A program made the position numbers and the translations under genes. A stretch of 64,000 bases of DNA from Shimia sp022448905. GTDB taxonomy: Bacteria > Pseudomonadota > Alphaproteobacteria > Rhodobacterales > Rhodobacteraceae. Positions 1-8,396 of this stretch are shown one piece after another; position 1 is the first letter of the stretch; every line of letters begins with the position of its first letter. The stretch covers positions 4,278,001 to 4,342,000 of the forward strand of contig NZ_CP138953.1 in the NCBI RefSeq assembly GCF_047126315.1, written 5' to 3'. The notes beneath the pieces were generated by a model, which worked only from the letters and a program-made list of their open reading frames with translations, was not told the origin of the DNA and made no database searches.

Positions 1-1
1 C

Positions 2-496
2 CTGATCAAATTACAAGTTGGCGATGCCATGGCACTTGGCGTCCCAATCGGCTTGTTCTTGGGCCGCATCGCCAACTTCATCAACGCCGAGCTTTGGGGC
101 CTCCCAACTGACCTGCCGTGGGGTGTGATCTTCCCCGGCCATGCCGCACAAGACTGCGGCCAACTCGCCGCGCTTTGTGCCCGCCACCCATCACAGCTGT
201 ATGAAGCCCTGATGGAAGGCCTGATCCTCGGGGTGGTCATGCTCTACCTCGCTTACCGTCGTGGCGCATTGAAAGCCCCCGGCACCATCACCGGCACCTT
301 CTTTGTGGGCTATGGCCTTGCGCGTTTCATTGTCGAATTCTTCCGCCAGCCGGACGCGCAGTTCATTTCTGAAGGCAACCCATTGGGCCTCGCGCTACAA
401 TTTGGCGGCTACGGTTTCACCATGGGCCAACTCTTGTCTCTGCCAATGATCGCCCTTGGCGCCTACCTGATCCTGCGCGCCAAACGCCAGCCATGA
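2..496 (+). CDS. lgt: Prolipoprotein diacylglyceryl transferase, 5' end outside window
   Basis: Lgt transfers a diacylglyceryl group from phosphatidylglycerol to the lipobox cysteine of prolipoproteins in the inner membrane, the first step of lipoprotein maturation. The reading frame is already open at base 2, so about the last 164 residues are present and the start lies upstream. The Lgt signature is clear: PIGLFLGRIANFINAELWG, followed by the RHPSQLYEALMEG segment, and hydrophobic stretches near the end that fit the last membrane segments. The stop overlaps the next start as ATGA (493-496), so the gene is probably translationally coupled to the methyltransferase downstream. An internal ATG at 29 is not the real start because the family signature continues upstream of it. 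Confidence 0.93.
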   Translation: MIKLQVGDAMALGVPIGLFLGRIANFINAELWGLPTDLPWGVIFPGHAAQDCGQLAALCARHPSQLYEALMEGLILGVVMLYLAYRRGALKAPGTITGTFFVGYGLARFIVEFFRQPDAQFISEGNPLGLALQFGGYGFTMGQLLSLPMIALGAYLILRAKRQP

Positions 497-1551
497 GCGA
501 TCTGACCCAACACTTGCTGGCGCGCATCGAGGCCCACGGACCGATGACCGTGGCCGACTTCATGAGCGAAGCCCTGCTGCATCCCACGCTAGGCTACTAC
601 ACCACACGTGATCCGCTGGGGGCTGAGGGTGATTTCACCACCGCGCCAGAGATCAGCCAGATGTTTGGCGAGCTCATTGGTCTTGCCCTCGCGCAGGCGT
701 GGCTCGATCAAGGCGCCCCTGCGCCCTTCACACTTGCCGAACTTGGCCCCGGGCGCGGCACGCTTATGGCCGACATCCTGCGCGCCACCCGCGCGGTGCC
801 CGGCTTTCACGCCGCTGCACAGATCCACCTTGTCGAAGCCTCGCCCACCCTGCGCGCCAAACAACGCGAGATCATCGCCGCCGACCTCACGCACCACGAC
901 ACCGTGGACACCCTGCCACAGCAGCCGCTCTTTCTTGTGGCCAACGAATTCTTCGACGCGCTACCCATCCGCCAATTCCAACGCGGCCCCACCGGTTGGC
1001 ATGAGCGCCTGATCGCAATGCGCGACGGCAAGCTCTGCTTTGCCTTTGGGCCGGAATTACCGCAGCCAGCGCTCGAACACCGCCTTGCGGACACGACACA
1101 AGACATGATCGTCGAAACCTGCGTCCCGGCCTTTTCCGTCGCCAATGAAATTGGCGCCCGCATTCGTGATCATGGCGGGGCGGCGCTGCTAATCGACTAC
1201 GGCGACTGGCGCTCAAAAGGCGACACCCTACAGGCCCTGCAAGGTCACGAATACGCCAACCCGCTCGCCACTCCCGGCGAAGCCGACATCACCGCGCATG
1301 TCGATTTTGAGGCTCTTGCCCAGGCCGCCCCCTGCGCCCACAGCAAGCTCACGCCGCAAGGCGTGTTTCTCGAAACCCTTGGCATCACCCCCCGCGCCCA
1401 GGCCTTGGCCTCCCGCCTCACGGGCGACGCCCTGCAATCCCACATCGCCGCCCATCGCCGCTTGACGCACCCCGAGGAAATGGGAAACCTGTTCAAAGTG
1501 CTCGCGCTCTTCCCGGAACACGGCACCCCTCCACCAGGATGCACCCTATGA
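493..1551 (+). CDS. MidA/NDUFAF7-family class I SAM-dependent methyltransferase
   Basis: 352 residues, the usual length of the COG1565 family. The SAM-binding loop ELGPGRG lies at residues 83-89, followed by an acidic end of the next strand, and the N-terminal half carries the family's GYYTTRDPLGAEGDFTTAPE segment. The mitochondrial homologue NDUFAF7 methylates an arginine of a complex I subunit; whether the bacterial protein does the same to its NDH-1 is inference. It starts at the ATGA overlap with lgt and ends in an ATGA overlap with pgeF, so the three genes form one translational chain. This lgt-methyltransferase-pgeF order is common in alphaproteobacteria. Confidence 0.85.
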   Translation: MSDLTQHLLARIEAHGPMTVADFMSEALLHPTLGYYTTRDPLGAEGDFTTAPEISQMFGELIGLALAQAWLDQGAPAPFTLAELGPGRGTLMADILRATRAVPGFHAAAQIHLVEASPTLRAKQREIIAADLTHHDTVDTLPQQPLFLVANEFFDALPIRQFQRGPTGWHERLIAMRDGKLCFAFGPELPQPALEHRLADTTQDMIVETCVPAFSVANEIGARIRDHGGAALLIDYGDWRSKGDTLQALQGHEYANPLATPGEADITAHVDFEALAQAAPCAHSKLTPQGVFLETLGITPRAQALASRLTGDALQSHIAAHRRLTHPEEMGNLFKVLALFPEHGTPPPGCTL

Positions 1552-2306
1552 CGCTTGAGATACTGACCTCAGACTTGCTTGCCCCCGTGCGCCACGGGTT
1601 CTTCACCCGTCGCGGCGGCGCCTCGTCCGGCGTCTTTGCCGGATTGAACTGTGGCATCGGCAGCTCCGATCAGTCCGAGATTGTCACCATCAACCGTCAG
1701 CGTGTCGCCAGCGCCATGGATGTGGAGCTGTCCCACCTTGCCTCCGTGCACCAAGTGCACTCCGCGGATGTGGCCACAATCGCCGCACCGATCGAAGGCG
1801 AACGCCCGCGCGCCGACGCGATTGTCACCGCCACACCGGGTCTGGCCCTGTCGATTCTCACCGCTGATTGCCAGCCGGTGCTGTTTTCCGACGCCAACAC
1901 CGGTGTGATTGGCGCCGCCCACGCCGGATGGCGCGGCGCGCTTGATGGCGTGCTCGACGCCACACTGGACGCCATGGAAGCCCTCGGCGCCTCTCGCGCC
2001 AACACCCACGCCGTCATCGGCCCCTGCATCAGCCAAGAGGCCTACGAAGTTGGCCCGGAGTTCCTCGATGCCTTCCTCACCGAAGACGCAACCAACAGCC
2101 GATTCTTCAAAGAGGGCGATGGCGACCGCAAACTCTTCGACTTGCCCGCCTACGGCCTGCATCGTTTACATGCTGCAAACATTGGCAAAGCCGAATGGAC
2201 TCGCCATTGCACCTATTCTGACCCGCACAGATTCTTCTCGTACCGGCGCACAACCCACGCCAAAGAGGCCGACTACGGTCGCCTGATTGCCTCTATCTGT
2301 TTGTAA
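1548..2306 (+). CDS. pgeF: Peptidoglycan editing factor PgeF (YfiH/laccase-domain family)
   Basis: Member of the COG1496 multicopper-polyphenol-oxidase-like family, now known as PgeF, which prevents misincorporation of serine in place of alanine in peptidoglycan precursors in E. coli. Expected metal-site motifs are present: QVHSADV, LTADCQPVLF and AHAGWRG. I place the start at 1548 because it forms an ATGA overlap with the upstream stop and has AGGA eight bases upstream; an in-frame ATG at 1539 would add three residues. About 252 residues, normal for the family. No signal peptide, so cytoplasmic. Confidence 0.88.
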   Translation: MTLEILTSDLLAPVRHGFFTRRGGASSGVFAGLNCGIGSSDQSEIVTINRQRVASAMDVELSHLASVHQVHSADVATIAAPIEGERPRADAIVTATPGLALSILTADCQPVLFSDANTGVIGAAHAGWRGALDGVLDATLDAMEALGASRANTHAVIGPCISQEAYEVGPEFLDAFLTEDATNSRFFKEGDGDRKLFDLPAYGLHRLHAANIGKAEWTRHCTYSDPHRFFSYRRTTHAKEADYGRLIASICL

Positions 2307-2316
2307 ATAAATAGTT

Positions 2317-2340
2317 TCTGCGAATACCGCAGATTTGTCT
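2317..2340 (+). terminator. Weak hairpin after pgeF
   Basis: TCTGCG (2317-2322), loop AATAC, CGCAGA (2328-2333), then TTTGTCT. The stem has only six pairs and the T tract is interrupted, so termination would be partial. Confidence 0.4.
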
Positions 2341-2459
2341 CTCTATTTTCCTCAAATCTGACCAATCCTGCCGCATCTCTGCCCCATTTCAACACGAGAC
2401 TGATCTCAAGTTGGAAACAATGGTCCACAAGAGACCAAGACATGCCAAGGAGAGCAGAC

Positions 2460-2600
2460 ATGAAAACCCAGAGCCGCTTCGTTAAGTCCGTAGTTGCAGC
2501 ATCCCAAAAAGACGCGCCACAAATGCCATGGGCCCGTGGCACACGCCGCGCCGCTTTCATCGCCAAGCGCAAGGGCGTGACGCTGAAGCAAGCAGCTTAA
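2460..2600 (+). CDS. Small basic protein, 46 residues
   Basis: ATG at 2460 follows a strong ribosome binding site, AAGGAGAG at 2447-2454, with a six-base gap. The product is 46 residues, rich in Lys and Arg (for example FIAKRKGV near the C terminus), with no signal peptide or membrane segment. It is followed by a good intrinsic terminator, so it is a self-contained transcription unit between pgeF and purE. I believe similar short proteins occur in other Rhodobacteraceae, but I cannot name a domain. RNA or DNA binding is only a guess from charge. Confidence 0.72.
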   Translation: MKTQSRFVKSVVAASQKDAPQMPWARGTRRAAFIAKRKGVTLKQAA

Positions 2601-2624
2601 GCACCCGCCTTACCTCGTATTTCC

Positions 2625-2665
2625 GCAAAGCATCTTGCAATTTGACAAGGTGCTTTTGCGTTTTT
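2625..2665 (+). terminator. Rho-independent terminator after the 46-residue ORF
   Basis: GCAAAGCATCTTG (2625-2637), eight-base loop, CAAGGTGCTTTTGC (2646-2659), then GTTTTT. Near-complete pairing with one extra A and one G-T pair. Confidence 0.75.
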
Positions 2666-2752
2666 ACCGCCGGCTTCATGTGCAATTTTTGAGCACCAGC
2701 GCGCGCCACACACCTCGAAACACCCACATTTTCGCAACCCCAACCCGCCGCA

Positions 2753-2780
2753 TTGCTTAAATTCCTGAACCGTCTATAAC
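2753..2780 (+). promoter_or_regulatory. Candidate sigma-70 promoter of purEK
   Basis: TTGCTT (2753-2758), 16-base spacer, TATAAC (2775-2780). The distance to the purE start at 2811 leaves a leader of about 24 bases containing AGAGG. Placement is by eye. Confidence 0.5.
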
Positions 2781-2810
2781 GCGAGCCAAATTCTGATCTC
2801 AGAGGCGCAT

Positions 2811-3302
2811 ATGACGGACACACCTCAAGTCGGCATCATCATGGGCAGCCAGTCTGACTGGCCCACGATGAAAGAAGCAGCCACCATTCTGGAAGAGCTG
2901 GGCATTTCTTACGAAAAGAAGATTGTCTCCGCCCACCGCACCCCAGATCGCCTCTGGTCTTACGGCAAGGAAGCCGCTGGTCGTGGCCTACAGGTGATCA
3001 TCGCAGGCGCTGGTGGCGCTGCGCACCTGCCCGGCATGATGGCCTCCAAAACCCGCGTGCCTGTTGTGGGCGTGCCGGTGCAAACCCGCGCACTGTCCGG
3101 TGTCGACAGCCTCTATTCCATCGTGCAAATGCCCAAGGGCTTCCCAGTTGCCACCATGGCCATTGGTGCCGCTGGTGCCGCCAATGCGGGCCTGATGGCC
3201 GCCGGCATTCTGGCGCTGCAAGACGCTGACCTGGCCGAACGTCTCGACGCCTGGCGCGACGCCCTCTCCGCCTCGATCCCGGATGAGCCACAAGATGACT
3301 AA
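2811..3302 (+). CDS. purE: 5-(carboxyamino)imidazole ribonucleotide mutase PurE
   Basis: Class I PurE, which rearranges N5-CAIR to CAIR in purine biosynthesis. 163 residues, as usual. GSQSDWPTM (residues 12-20) binds the ribotide phosphate, SAHRTP (40-45) carries the catalytic histidine, and GAGGAAHLPGM follows. AGAGG lies just upstream of the ATG. The end overlaps purK, matching the known need for PurK to supply the unstable N5-CAIR. Confidence 0.96.
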   Translation: MTDTPQVGIIMGSQSDWPTMKEAATILEELGISYEKKIVSAHRTPDRLWSYGKEAAGRGLQVIIAGAGGAAHLPGMMASKTRVPVVGVPVQTRALSGVDSLYSIVQMPKGFPVATMAIGAAGAANAGLMAAGILALQDADLAERLDAWRDALSASIPDEPQDD

Positions 3303-4368
3303 GCCGCTCGTTCCCGGATCGACCATTGGCATCCTTGGCGGTGGCCAGCTTGGCCGCATGTTGTCGGTTGCGGCCTCCCGTCTGGGCTACAAAACCCACA
3401 TCTTTGAGCCCGGCACCACCCCGCCTGCGGGTGAAGTGGCCAATGCCGTCACCACCGCGTCTTATGAGGACGCCGACGCCCTGCGGGCTTTTGCGGCTTC
3501 TGTGGATGTCATCACATATGAGTTTGAAAACATCCCCACCGCCGCACTGGACATTCTGGAAAGCCAGAAGCCTATTCGCCCCAACCGCGAAGCGCTGCGG
3601 GTGTCGCAAGACCGCCTGACGGAAAAAACCTTTCTGCAGGAGCTCGGCCTGAAAACCGCGCCATTTGCAGACGTCACCGACGCCGACGACATGACCAAAG
3701 CCGTTGCCGAGATCGGCGCGCCGTCGATTTTAAAAACCCGCCGCTTTGGCTATGACGGCAAGGGCCAAGCCCGCCTCAAAACCGCAGACGATGCAGACAC
3801 CGCGCTGGCTGATATGGCTGGCGCGCCTGCCCTTCTGGAAGGCTTTGTCGACTTCTCCCACGAGGTCAGCGTGATTGCCGCGCGCGGTCTGGACGGTCAG
3901 GTTGCCTGTTTTGATCCCGGTGAAAACGTGCACAAAGACGGCATCCTTGCCACCACGACTGTGCCTGCCCGCTTGTCGGCCGGTCAACGCATGGACGCCG
4001 TCCTGCTCGCCGCCAACATCCTGAACAAACTGGAGTATGTCGGCGTCATGGGCGTGGAGCTTTTTGTTACCAAAGACGGCCTCATCGTGAACGAAGTCGC
4101 CCCGCGGGTGCACAACTCCGGCCACTGGACCCAAAACGGCTGCGCGGTGGATCAGTTTGAGCAACACATCCGCGCTGTCACCGGCCTGCCGCTGGGCGAT
4201 GGCCAACGGCATAGCGATGTGGTCATGGAAAACCTGATTGGTGACGACATGGACCAACTGCCCGCGCTGCTGCAAGAGCGCGACACCGCCGTACATCTCT
4301 ATGGCAAAGCGGAAACCAAAGCGGGCCGCAAAATGGGCCACGTCAACCGCATCAAACGCGGCGACTAA
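3295..4368 (+). CDS. purK: N5-carboxyaminoimidazole ribonucleotide synthase PurK
   Basis: ATP-grasp enzyme that makes N5-CAIR from AIR, bicarbonate and ATP. N-terminal IGILGGGQLGRML is the PurK signature, and the central part holds the RRFGYDGKGQ ATP-grasp stretch and the EVAPRVHNSGHWT metal and phosphate site. I start at 3295 (357 residues), which overlaps the purE stop by eight bases; an in-frame ATG at 3283 adds four residues and has no better ribosome site. The 3' end overlaps the convergent acetyltransferase gene by four bases. Confidence 0.94.
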   Translation: MTKPLVPGSTIGILGGGQLGRMLSVAASRLGYKTHIFEPGTTPPAGEVANAVTTASYEDADALRAFAASVDVITYEFENIPTAALDILESQKPIRPNREALRVSQDRLTEKTFLQELGLKTAPFADVTDADDMTKAVAEIGAPSILKTRRFGYDGKGQARLKTADDADTALADMAGAPALLEGFVDFSHEVSVIAARGLDGQVACFDPGENVHKDGILATTTVPARLSAGQRMDAVLLAANILNKLEYVGVMGVELFVTKDGLIVNEVAPRVHNSGHWTQNGCAVDQFEQHIRAVTGLPLGDGQRHSDVVMENLIGDDMDQLPALLQERDTAVHLYGKAETKAGRKMGHVNRIKRGD

Positions 4369-4829
4369 CTGGTTACATCCAGCAAAAACCGGCGGAAGGT
4401 CTGCCCGCCATAGCGGACCTCCCCCTCCTCCTTTGCGCCCATCCGCGCCAAAGCTTTCACCGACCGTCGGGTTGGGGCCAACAAAAACTGCACCGTTTCA
4501 ATTCGTGCATCCCCCCGCGCAAATTCAAGCGCTTGCCGCGTGATCGCCAATCCTTGCCCAAAGGCCGCAGGCACAAGAACCAGCCCAAAGTCCCAGACGT
4601 CCCCCTCTTTCTCAAAGCCGCCCCAGCCGCGAAAGACATCCCCTTGCCAAATCGCCCAATGGCCCAGCCCATCCTGCGCCCAGCGCTGCGCCTTGGCCTT
4701 CAAAAAGCCTTCCACGTCAAACACGCCATCCAAAAGCGGCAAATGCTCCGCCACCCGCGCATCCGCCATCTGCGCCACCAAAACCTCCCGCGGAACCGCC
4801 TGCAAATCCCCAAACTCAAAATATTGCAC
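4365..4829 (-). CDS. GNAT family N-acetyltransferase
   Basis: About 154 residues with a GNAT-like pattern: a central GWGGFEKEGDVWDFGLVLVP strand pair, then a GQGLAITRQALEFARG segment in the place of the acetyl-CoA pyrophosphate loop and helix. Substrate unknown. I choose a GTG start at 4829 because AGAAGG lies nine bases upstream; an ATG at 4847 has no ribosome site. The gene is convergent with purK and its stop lies inside the purK end. Confidence 0.75.
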   Translation of the reverse strand: MQYFEFGDLQAVPREVLVAQMADARVAEHLPLLDGVFDVEGFLKAKAQRWAQDGLGHWAIWQGDVFRGWGGFEKEGDVWDFGLVLVPAAFGQGLAITRQALEFARGDARIETVQFLLAPTRRSVKALARMGAKEEGEVRYGGQTFRRFLLDVTS

Positions 4830-4850
4830 GGGTCTGCACCTTCTCATTCA

Positions 4851-4899
4851 AAAAAGTATCCTGGGGAGTCACCGCCCCGCGGTGACGGGGCAAAGCCCC
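4851..4899 (-). terminator. Tandem hairpins after phnM-like gene
   Basis: Read on the minus strand: a GGGGC/GCCCC hairpin (4887-4899), then GTCACCGC/GCGGTGAC (4868-4886) and a T6 tract at 4851-4856. The T tract is not immediately next to the second stem, so efficiency is uncertain. Confidence 0.45.
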
Positions 4900-4900
4900 T

Positions 4901-6040
4901 CTATCCCATAAACCGCGCGGCCACTTCGCCGGCCATAAAGCTCACCTGTCCGCCCACCAACGTGGCCCCAATCCGGCCACTCTCCGCGTCCACAATCACC
5001 AGATCCGCGCGTTTGCCGGCTTCCAACGTGCCGCGATCTTTCAGTCCCAACACCTCTGCAGGCTTGGCCGACACCAAGGCCCAAGCCTCGGCAAACTCAC
5101 AGACACCATCCTCCACCAGCCGCAGCACCGCCTGTCGGGGCGCGGGATAGTGGTAGTCAGACGCCAAGCCATCCACCAGGCCCGCCGCAACCATCTCCGC
5201 CGCCGAGACTTTGCCGGAATGGCTGCCGCCACGCACCACATTGGGCGCCCCCATCACCACCGGATCACCTGCTTCTTTGGCCGCCTCCGCCGCCTCCATG
5301 GTCTCTGGAAACTCGCTGATCGACAGTCCACATCCGCGCCAAGTCTCCCGCGTCGCAGCACTGTCGTCATCATGACTGCCCAGCTTCACGCCTGTCTCCG
5401 CTAACCGCGCCGCCAGCCGCGCCACGACTTCCGGCACCGACTCCGTCACCGCATGCAACGCCTGCAACAGCGCCAGATGGGCCTCCGGACTGCGCCCACT
5501 TTTGAGCGCTTGCCCAGTCAAGCGCGGCGGTTTCTTTCGCTTGGCCAAGGCCGCATGCGGCAGGTGATCGTTGAACACCACATAAGGCACGTCGAACTCC
5601 GTCACCGCCGCCTCAAACGCGGTGTAGTCTTCCAACAGATGGCTCTCAAACCGCAGCTGCACCAACATCTCCGTGCGCAGCCCTTCTGTGGCCGACAATG
5701 CCTCCAAAAACCGCCGCGCAAAATCTGGCGAGCGCATCCCACCTTCCCAGCTCCAGAATTGCGCCAACACCGCTGTGGTGATCCCATTGGCCGCCAGTTC
5801 GGCATCCACCGACACCAACCCATCGCCAAGGTTTTTCATCGCGCCACGGCGCGGCGCCAAATGCCGCTCAAACCCGTCGCCATGCAAATCAACGATGCCC
5901 GGCAAAATCTGATACCCGCGCAGATCCACTTGCCGCGCGCCCTCCGCCTCCCCGATCGTGCCAGACACAATCCCAAGCGGCTCTTGTACAAACCCCTCCG
6001 GGCGCAGCACCTCTGCGCCGTGCAGCAGCAGGTCCGTCAT
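4901..6040 (-). CDS. PhnM-family amidohydrolase (ribose 1-methylphosphonate triphosphate diphosphatase family)
   Basis: 379 residues resembling E. coli PhnM throughout: PGIVDLHGDGFERHLAPRRG near the N terminus, LGSHDDDSAATRE, then MGAPNVVRGGSHSGKVSAAE and LASDYHYPAP near the C terminus. In the C-P lyase pathway PhnM removes pyrophosphate from the 5-triphosphate of alkylphosphonate ribosides. No other phn gene is present anywhere in this window; the gene is instead coupled by an ATGA overlap (6037-6040) to a secreted hydrolase. It could be a true PhnM working with a distant phn cluster or a paralogue with another phosphoester substrate. Confidence 0.85.
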   Translation of the reverse strand: MTDLLLHGAEVLRPEGFVQEPLGIVSGTIGEAEGARQVDLRGYQILPGIVDLHGDGFERHLAPRRGAMKNLGDGLVSVDAELAANGITTAVLAQFWSWEGGMRSPDFARRFLEALSATEGLRTEMLVQLRFESHLLEDYTAFEAAVTEFDVPYVVFNDHLPHAALAKRKKPPRLTGQALKSGRSPEAHLALLQALHAVTESVPEVVARLAARLAETGVKLGSHDDDSAATRETWRGCGLSISEFPETMEAAEAAKEAGDPVVMGAPNVVRGGSHSGKVSAAEMVAAGLVDGLASDYHYPAPRQAVLRLVEDGVCEFAEAWALVSAKPAEVLGLKDRGTLEAGKRADLVIVDAESGRIGATLVGGQVSFMAGEVAARFMG

Positions 6041-6921
6041 TGGTTCTCCGCTCCGCTTTGACCCGAAGCGCTCGGCCCGACAATTTCACTCCAGATCCGG
6101 TCCCAAAGATCGTCTTCTTTCTCGGCTTCCGGATCGCCATCCACATCCACAATCCGCTGCAATTCCCGCAGGGTGGCATCCGCATCGCCCCACTCCAGAT
6201 CATGGTCAAAGGCACCGTTTTCCAAAAACTCGCGCACCTGCACAATCACCATCGGATTGTTCATCATAAACGTATGGGTCACCGGCAGCACAATGTGGTC
6301 CGCCATGCCCTCCACCTCGGTGCTCTCCACCGAAACCTTGCCGTCATCCGGCCCGGCAATCAGGCTGCTGTAATAGGGGTTGAGCGACTTGTCACCGGCA
6401 ATCACACCCAGCTCAAAATCCACCGGCGGCAGGTTGGCGGGCAGCCCATCCGTGCCAAGCTGCATCCCCGCCGGGCCATTGAGCCAGACAAACGGTTCTA
6501 GATAGCTGAACTCATCCACCAGTTCAGAGCCCTTGTTGGGCGGCCCCAACATCACCACGCGGCCAAGCTCCGGCGGACGGTGGTTTTCAAACCACACGCG
6601 GGTCAGAATACCGCCCATCGAGTGGGTGACAAAATGCACTTTCTTCCAACCACATTGCGCCACCGCCTTGGGCAAGGTCATATCCGCCAGCGCTTCGATT
6701 TCTTTCTCGGTGGAGGGATAGCCCAGCCGCACCACTTTGTAGCCATAGCGCTCCAGCGCCAGCTCCATCAGAACAAAGGAGCTCTCAGAACGGGCCAATC
6801 CGTGCAGCAGGATCACACATTCCTGCGGCGCGGCCTCTGCCTCCGCCGTTTTCTGCTCTGCCAAACTCTGCGTGCCCAGCCCCAAAGCCAGCACCGCCGC
6901 CATTTTCAAAAATCGAACCAT
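6037..6921 (-). CDS. Exported alpha/beta hydrolase, lipase-like
   Basis: 294 residues with an N-terminal signal peptide (hydrophobic AAVLALGLGTQSLA, cleavage likely near residue 21). The mature part has HGLARSESSF near the oxyanion region and the nucleophile elbow THSMGG. A later VTHTFMMNN probably supplies the catalytic histidine. The C-terminal part is acidic (AEKEDDLWDRIWSE). This pattern fits triacylglycerol lipase-like or esterase proteins that act in the periplasm. First gene of a two-gene minus-strand unit with the PhnM homologue. Confidence 0.8.
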   Translation of the reverse strand: MVRFLKMAAVLALGLGTQSLAEQKTAEAEAAPQECVILLHGLARSESSFVLMELALERYGYKVVRLGYPSTEKEIEALADMTLPKAVAQCGWKKVHFVTHSMGGILTRVWFENHRPPELGRVVMLGPPNKGSELVDEFSYLEPFVWLNGPAGMQLGTDGLPANLPPVDFELGVIAGDKSLNPYYSSLIAGPDDGKVSVESTEVEGMADHIVLPVTHTFMMNNPMVIVQVREFLENGAFDHDLEWGDADATLRELQRIVDVDGDPEAEKEDDLWDRIWSEIVGPSASGQSGAENQ

Positions 6922-6931
6922 AGACTTGAGA

Positions 6932-6951
6932 TAGGCCCTAAGCGGGGCCTA
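6932..6951. promoter_or_regulatory. Inverted repeat in the lipase/Nudix divergent promoter gap
   Basis: TAGGCCC (6932-6938), six bases, GGGCCTA (6945-6951): a perfect seven-base inverted repeat inside the 61-base gap between two divergent genes, a typical place for an operator. Confidence 0.4.
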
Positions 6952-6982
6952 CAAAAGCAAAAACCTTACGGAAAGCGCCCCA

Positions 6983-7450
6983 ATGGCAACCCTTCGCCCA
7001 CCAAAGTCGCACCCATTGCGCCTCGCCGCCCGCGCCGTGATCCTGCACGAGGACCGCCTCTTGCTGGTCAACGCCTACCCCGATCACAAAGGCGCACTCT
7101 GGTGTGCGCCCGGCGGCGGTGTCGAAAAACACAGCAGCCTGGCCGACAATCTGATCCGCGAAGTGCATGAGGAATGTGGTCTCTCGGTCTCCGTTGGCGC
7201 GCCCTGCCTGATCAACGAGTTCCACGATGCGGAGAGCGATTTTCATCAAGTAGACTTGTTCTTCCGCTGCACCATTACAGGTGGTTCACTCGACGAAAGC
7301 TGGCAGGACCCGGAAAACATCGTCTCCAAACGCCGCTTCTTTTCTCGCGCAGAAATGGACCAGATCTCCTACCGCCCGCTCAGCCTCCCGGATGTGGCTT
7401 GGGGTGATGGCGTGCACTACGACGCGCTGGAACCGTTGTTGAAGTTCTGA
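6983..7450 (+). CDS. NUDIX hydrolase
   Basis: 155 residues. The Nudix box is recognizable as GGGVEKHSSLADNLIREV followed by HEECGL, but the first glutamate of the G-x5-E-x7-REUxEExGU consensus is a serine; the core REVHEE metal site is intact. It probably hydrolyses a nucleoside diphosphate derivative, substrate unknown. Divergent from the lipase-like gene. Confidence 0.85.
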   Translation: MATLRPPKSHPLRLAARAVILHEDRLLLVNAYPDHKGALWCAPGGGVEKHSSLADNLIREVHEECGLSVSVGAPCLINEFHDAESDFHQVDLFFRCTITGGSLDESWQDPENIVSKRRFFSRAEMDQISYRPLSLPDVAWGDGVHYDALEPLLKF

Positions 7451-7462
7451 AACGTAGGCCAG

Positions 7463-7507
7463 TGCCTGCCTGGGTGGGCGCGAATGCGCCTGCCAAGGGG
7501 GCAGGCA
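7463..7507. repeat. Nested inverted repeat between convergent genes
   Basis: Outer arms TGCCTGCC (7463-7470) and GGCAGGCA (7500-7507), inner hairpin GGGCGC/GCGCC (7476-7490). It sits between the convergent Nudix and EamA genes, so it probably acts as a structure limiting read-through, though there is no T tract. Confidence 0.45.
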
Positions 7508-7545
7508 GGCGCAGGCCGAGCCGCTGCGCGCCCCGGCAGAATGCC

Positions 7546-8379
7546 TCATGCCTTACGCATCGACACCAGCACACCGCCAATCACCAGCACCGCCGCGCCC
7601 ACAAAGCGCAATGTCAGTGGCTCGTTCAAAAACGCCATACCGCCGGCCATAGCGATCACCGGCACCGACAATTGCGCCACCGCCGCGCGACTTGCGCCCA
7701 AGCCTGGCAAAATCGCATACCAGAGCGCATAGCCCAGCCCCGAGGTCACCACGCCAGACACCACGGCCAGCACCACGCCCGCCGCAGGCATTTCCATATC
7801 CATGCCCAGAACAGCGCCCAGCGCCAAAGCCACCGGGGCCGCCAAAATGAAATTCATCGCCGTGGCCTGCGTCGCGTCCACCTCTTTGCGCCCTTGCAGC
7901 GAATAGATGCCCCAGCCAAGCCCCGCGCCCGCCATCATCGCCACATGCGCCGCCGAAATCGCGGGGCCACCGGTCGGCGCCAAAAGCCAGACCAACCCGC
8001 CCAGCGCCAAACCTGCGCCCAACCAGCGTGTCATTGGCACCGCTTCACGCGTCACCACCGCGCCGCCAAACATGGTGATCTGCACCACGCCAAACAGCAC
8101 CAAAGCGCCCAAACCGGCATCCAGACCGCGATACGCCAGAGAAAAGCCAAAGATATAGGCCAGCAACCCCGCCACAGCGACACCGCGCCCCACGCCGCCC
8201 AGCGCAAAGCCACGCTTTTGCCAAGCCACCAGCACCGCCAAGGCCAGCGCCCCGCTGACAAGACGCACCACGCCAAAATCCACCGCCTCCATGCCGGCGC
8301 CACTCACAGCAGCGCGGTTGAGCACAGAGTTCGCGGCAAAAGCCGTCATCGTCACAGCGGTCAGAAGAAACAATTTCAT
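7546..8379 (-). CDS. EamA/DMT-superfamily transporter
   Basis: 277 residues, highly hydrophobic, with about ten predicted membrane helices arranged as two EamA repeats (roughly residues 1-130 and 140-275). The second repeat ends with the typical SVPVIAMAGGMAFLNEPLT motif. Drug/metabolite transporters of this kind export amino acids or small metabolites; nothing here shows which. Starts at 8379. Confidence 0.88.
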   Translation of the reverse strand: MKLFLLTAVTMTAFAANSVLNRAAVSGAGMEAVDFGVVRLVSGALALAVLVAWQKRGFALGGVGRGVAVAGLLAYIFGFSLAYRGLDAGLGALVLFGVVQITMFGGAVVTREAVPMTRWLGAGLALGGLVWLLAPTGGPAISAAHVAMMAGAGLGWGIYSLQGRKEVDATQATAMNFILAAPVALALGAVLGMDMEMPAAGVVLAVVSGVVTSGLGYALWYAILPGLGASRAAVAQLSVPVIAMAGGMAFLNEPLTLRFVGAAVLVIGGVLVSMRKA

Positions 8380-8396
8380 GAGGCCCTAGGTGACAC

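Noticed and set aside
2557..2823. Minus-strand 88-residue frame before purE
   Set aside because: Lies across a clear terminator and the purE promoter; no start signal and no recognizable sequence.
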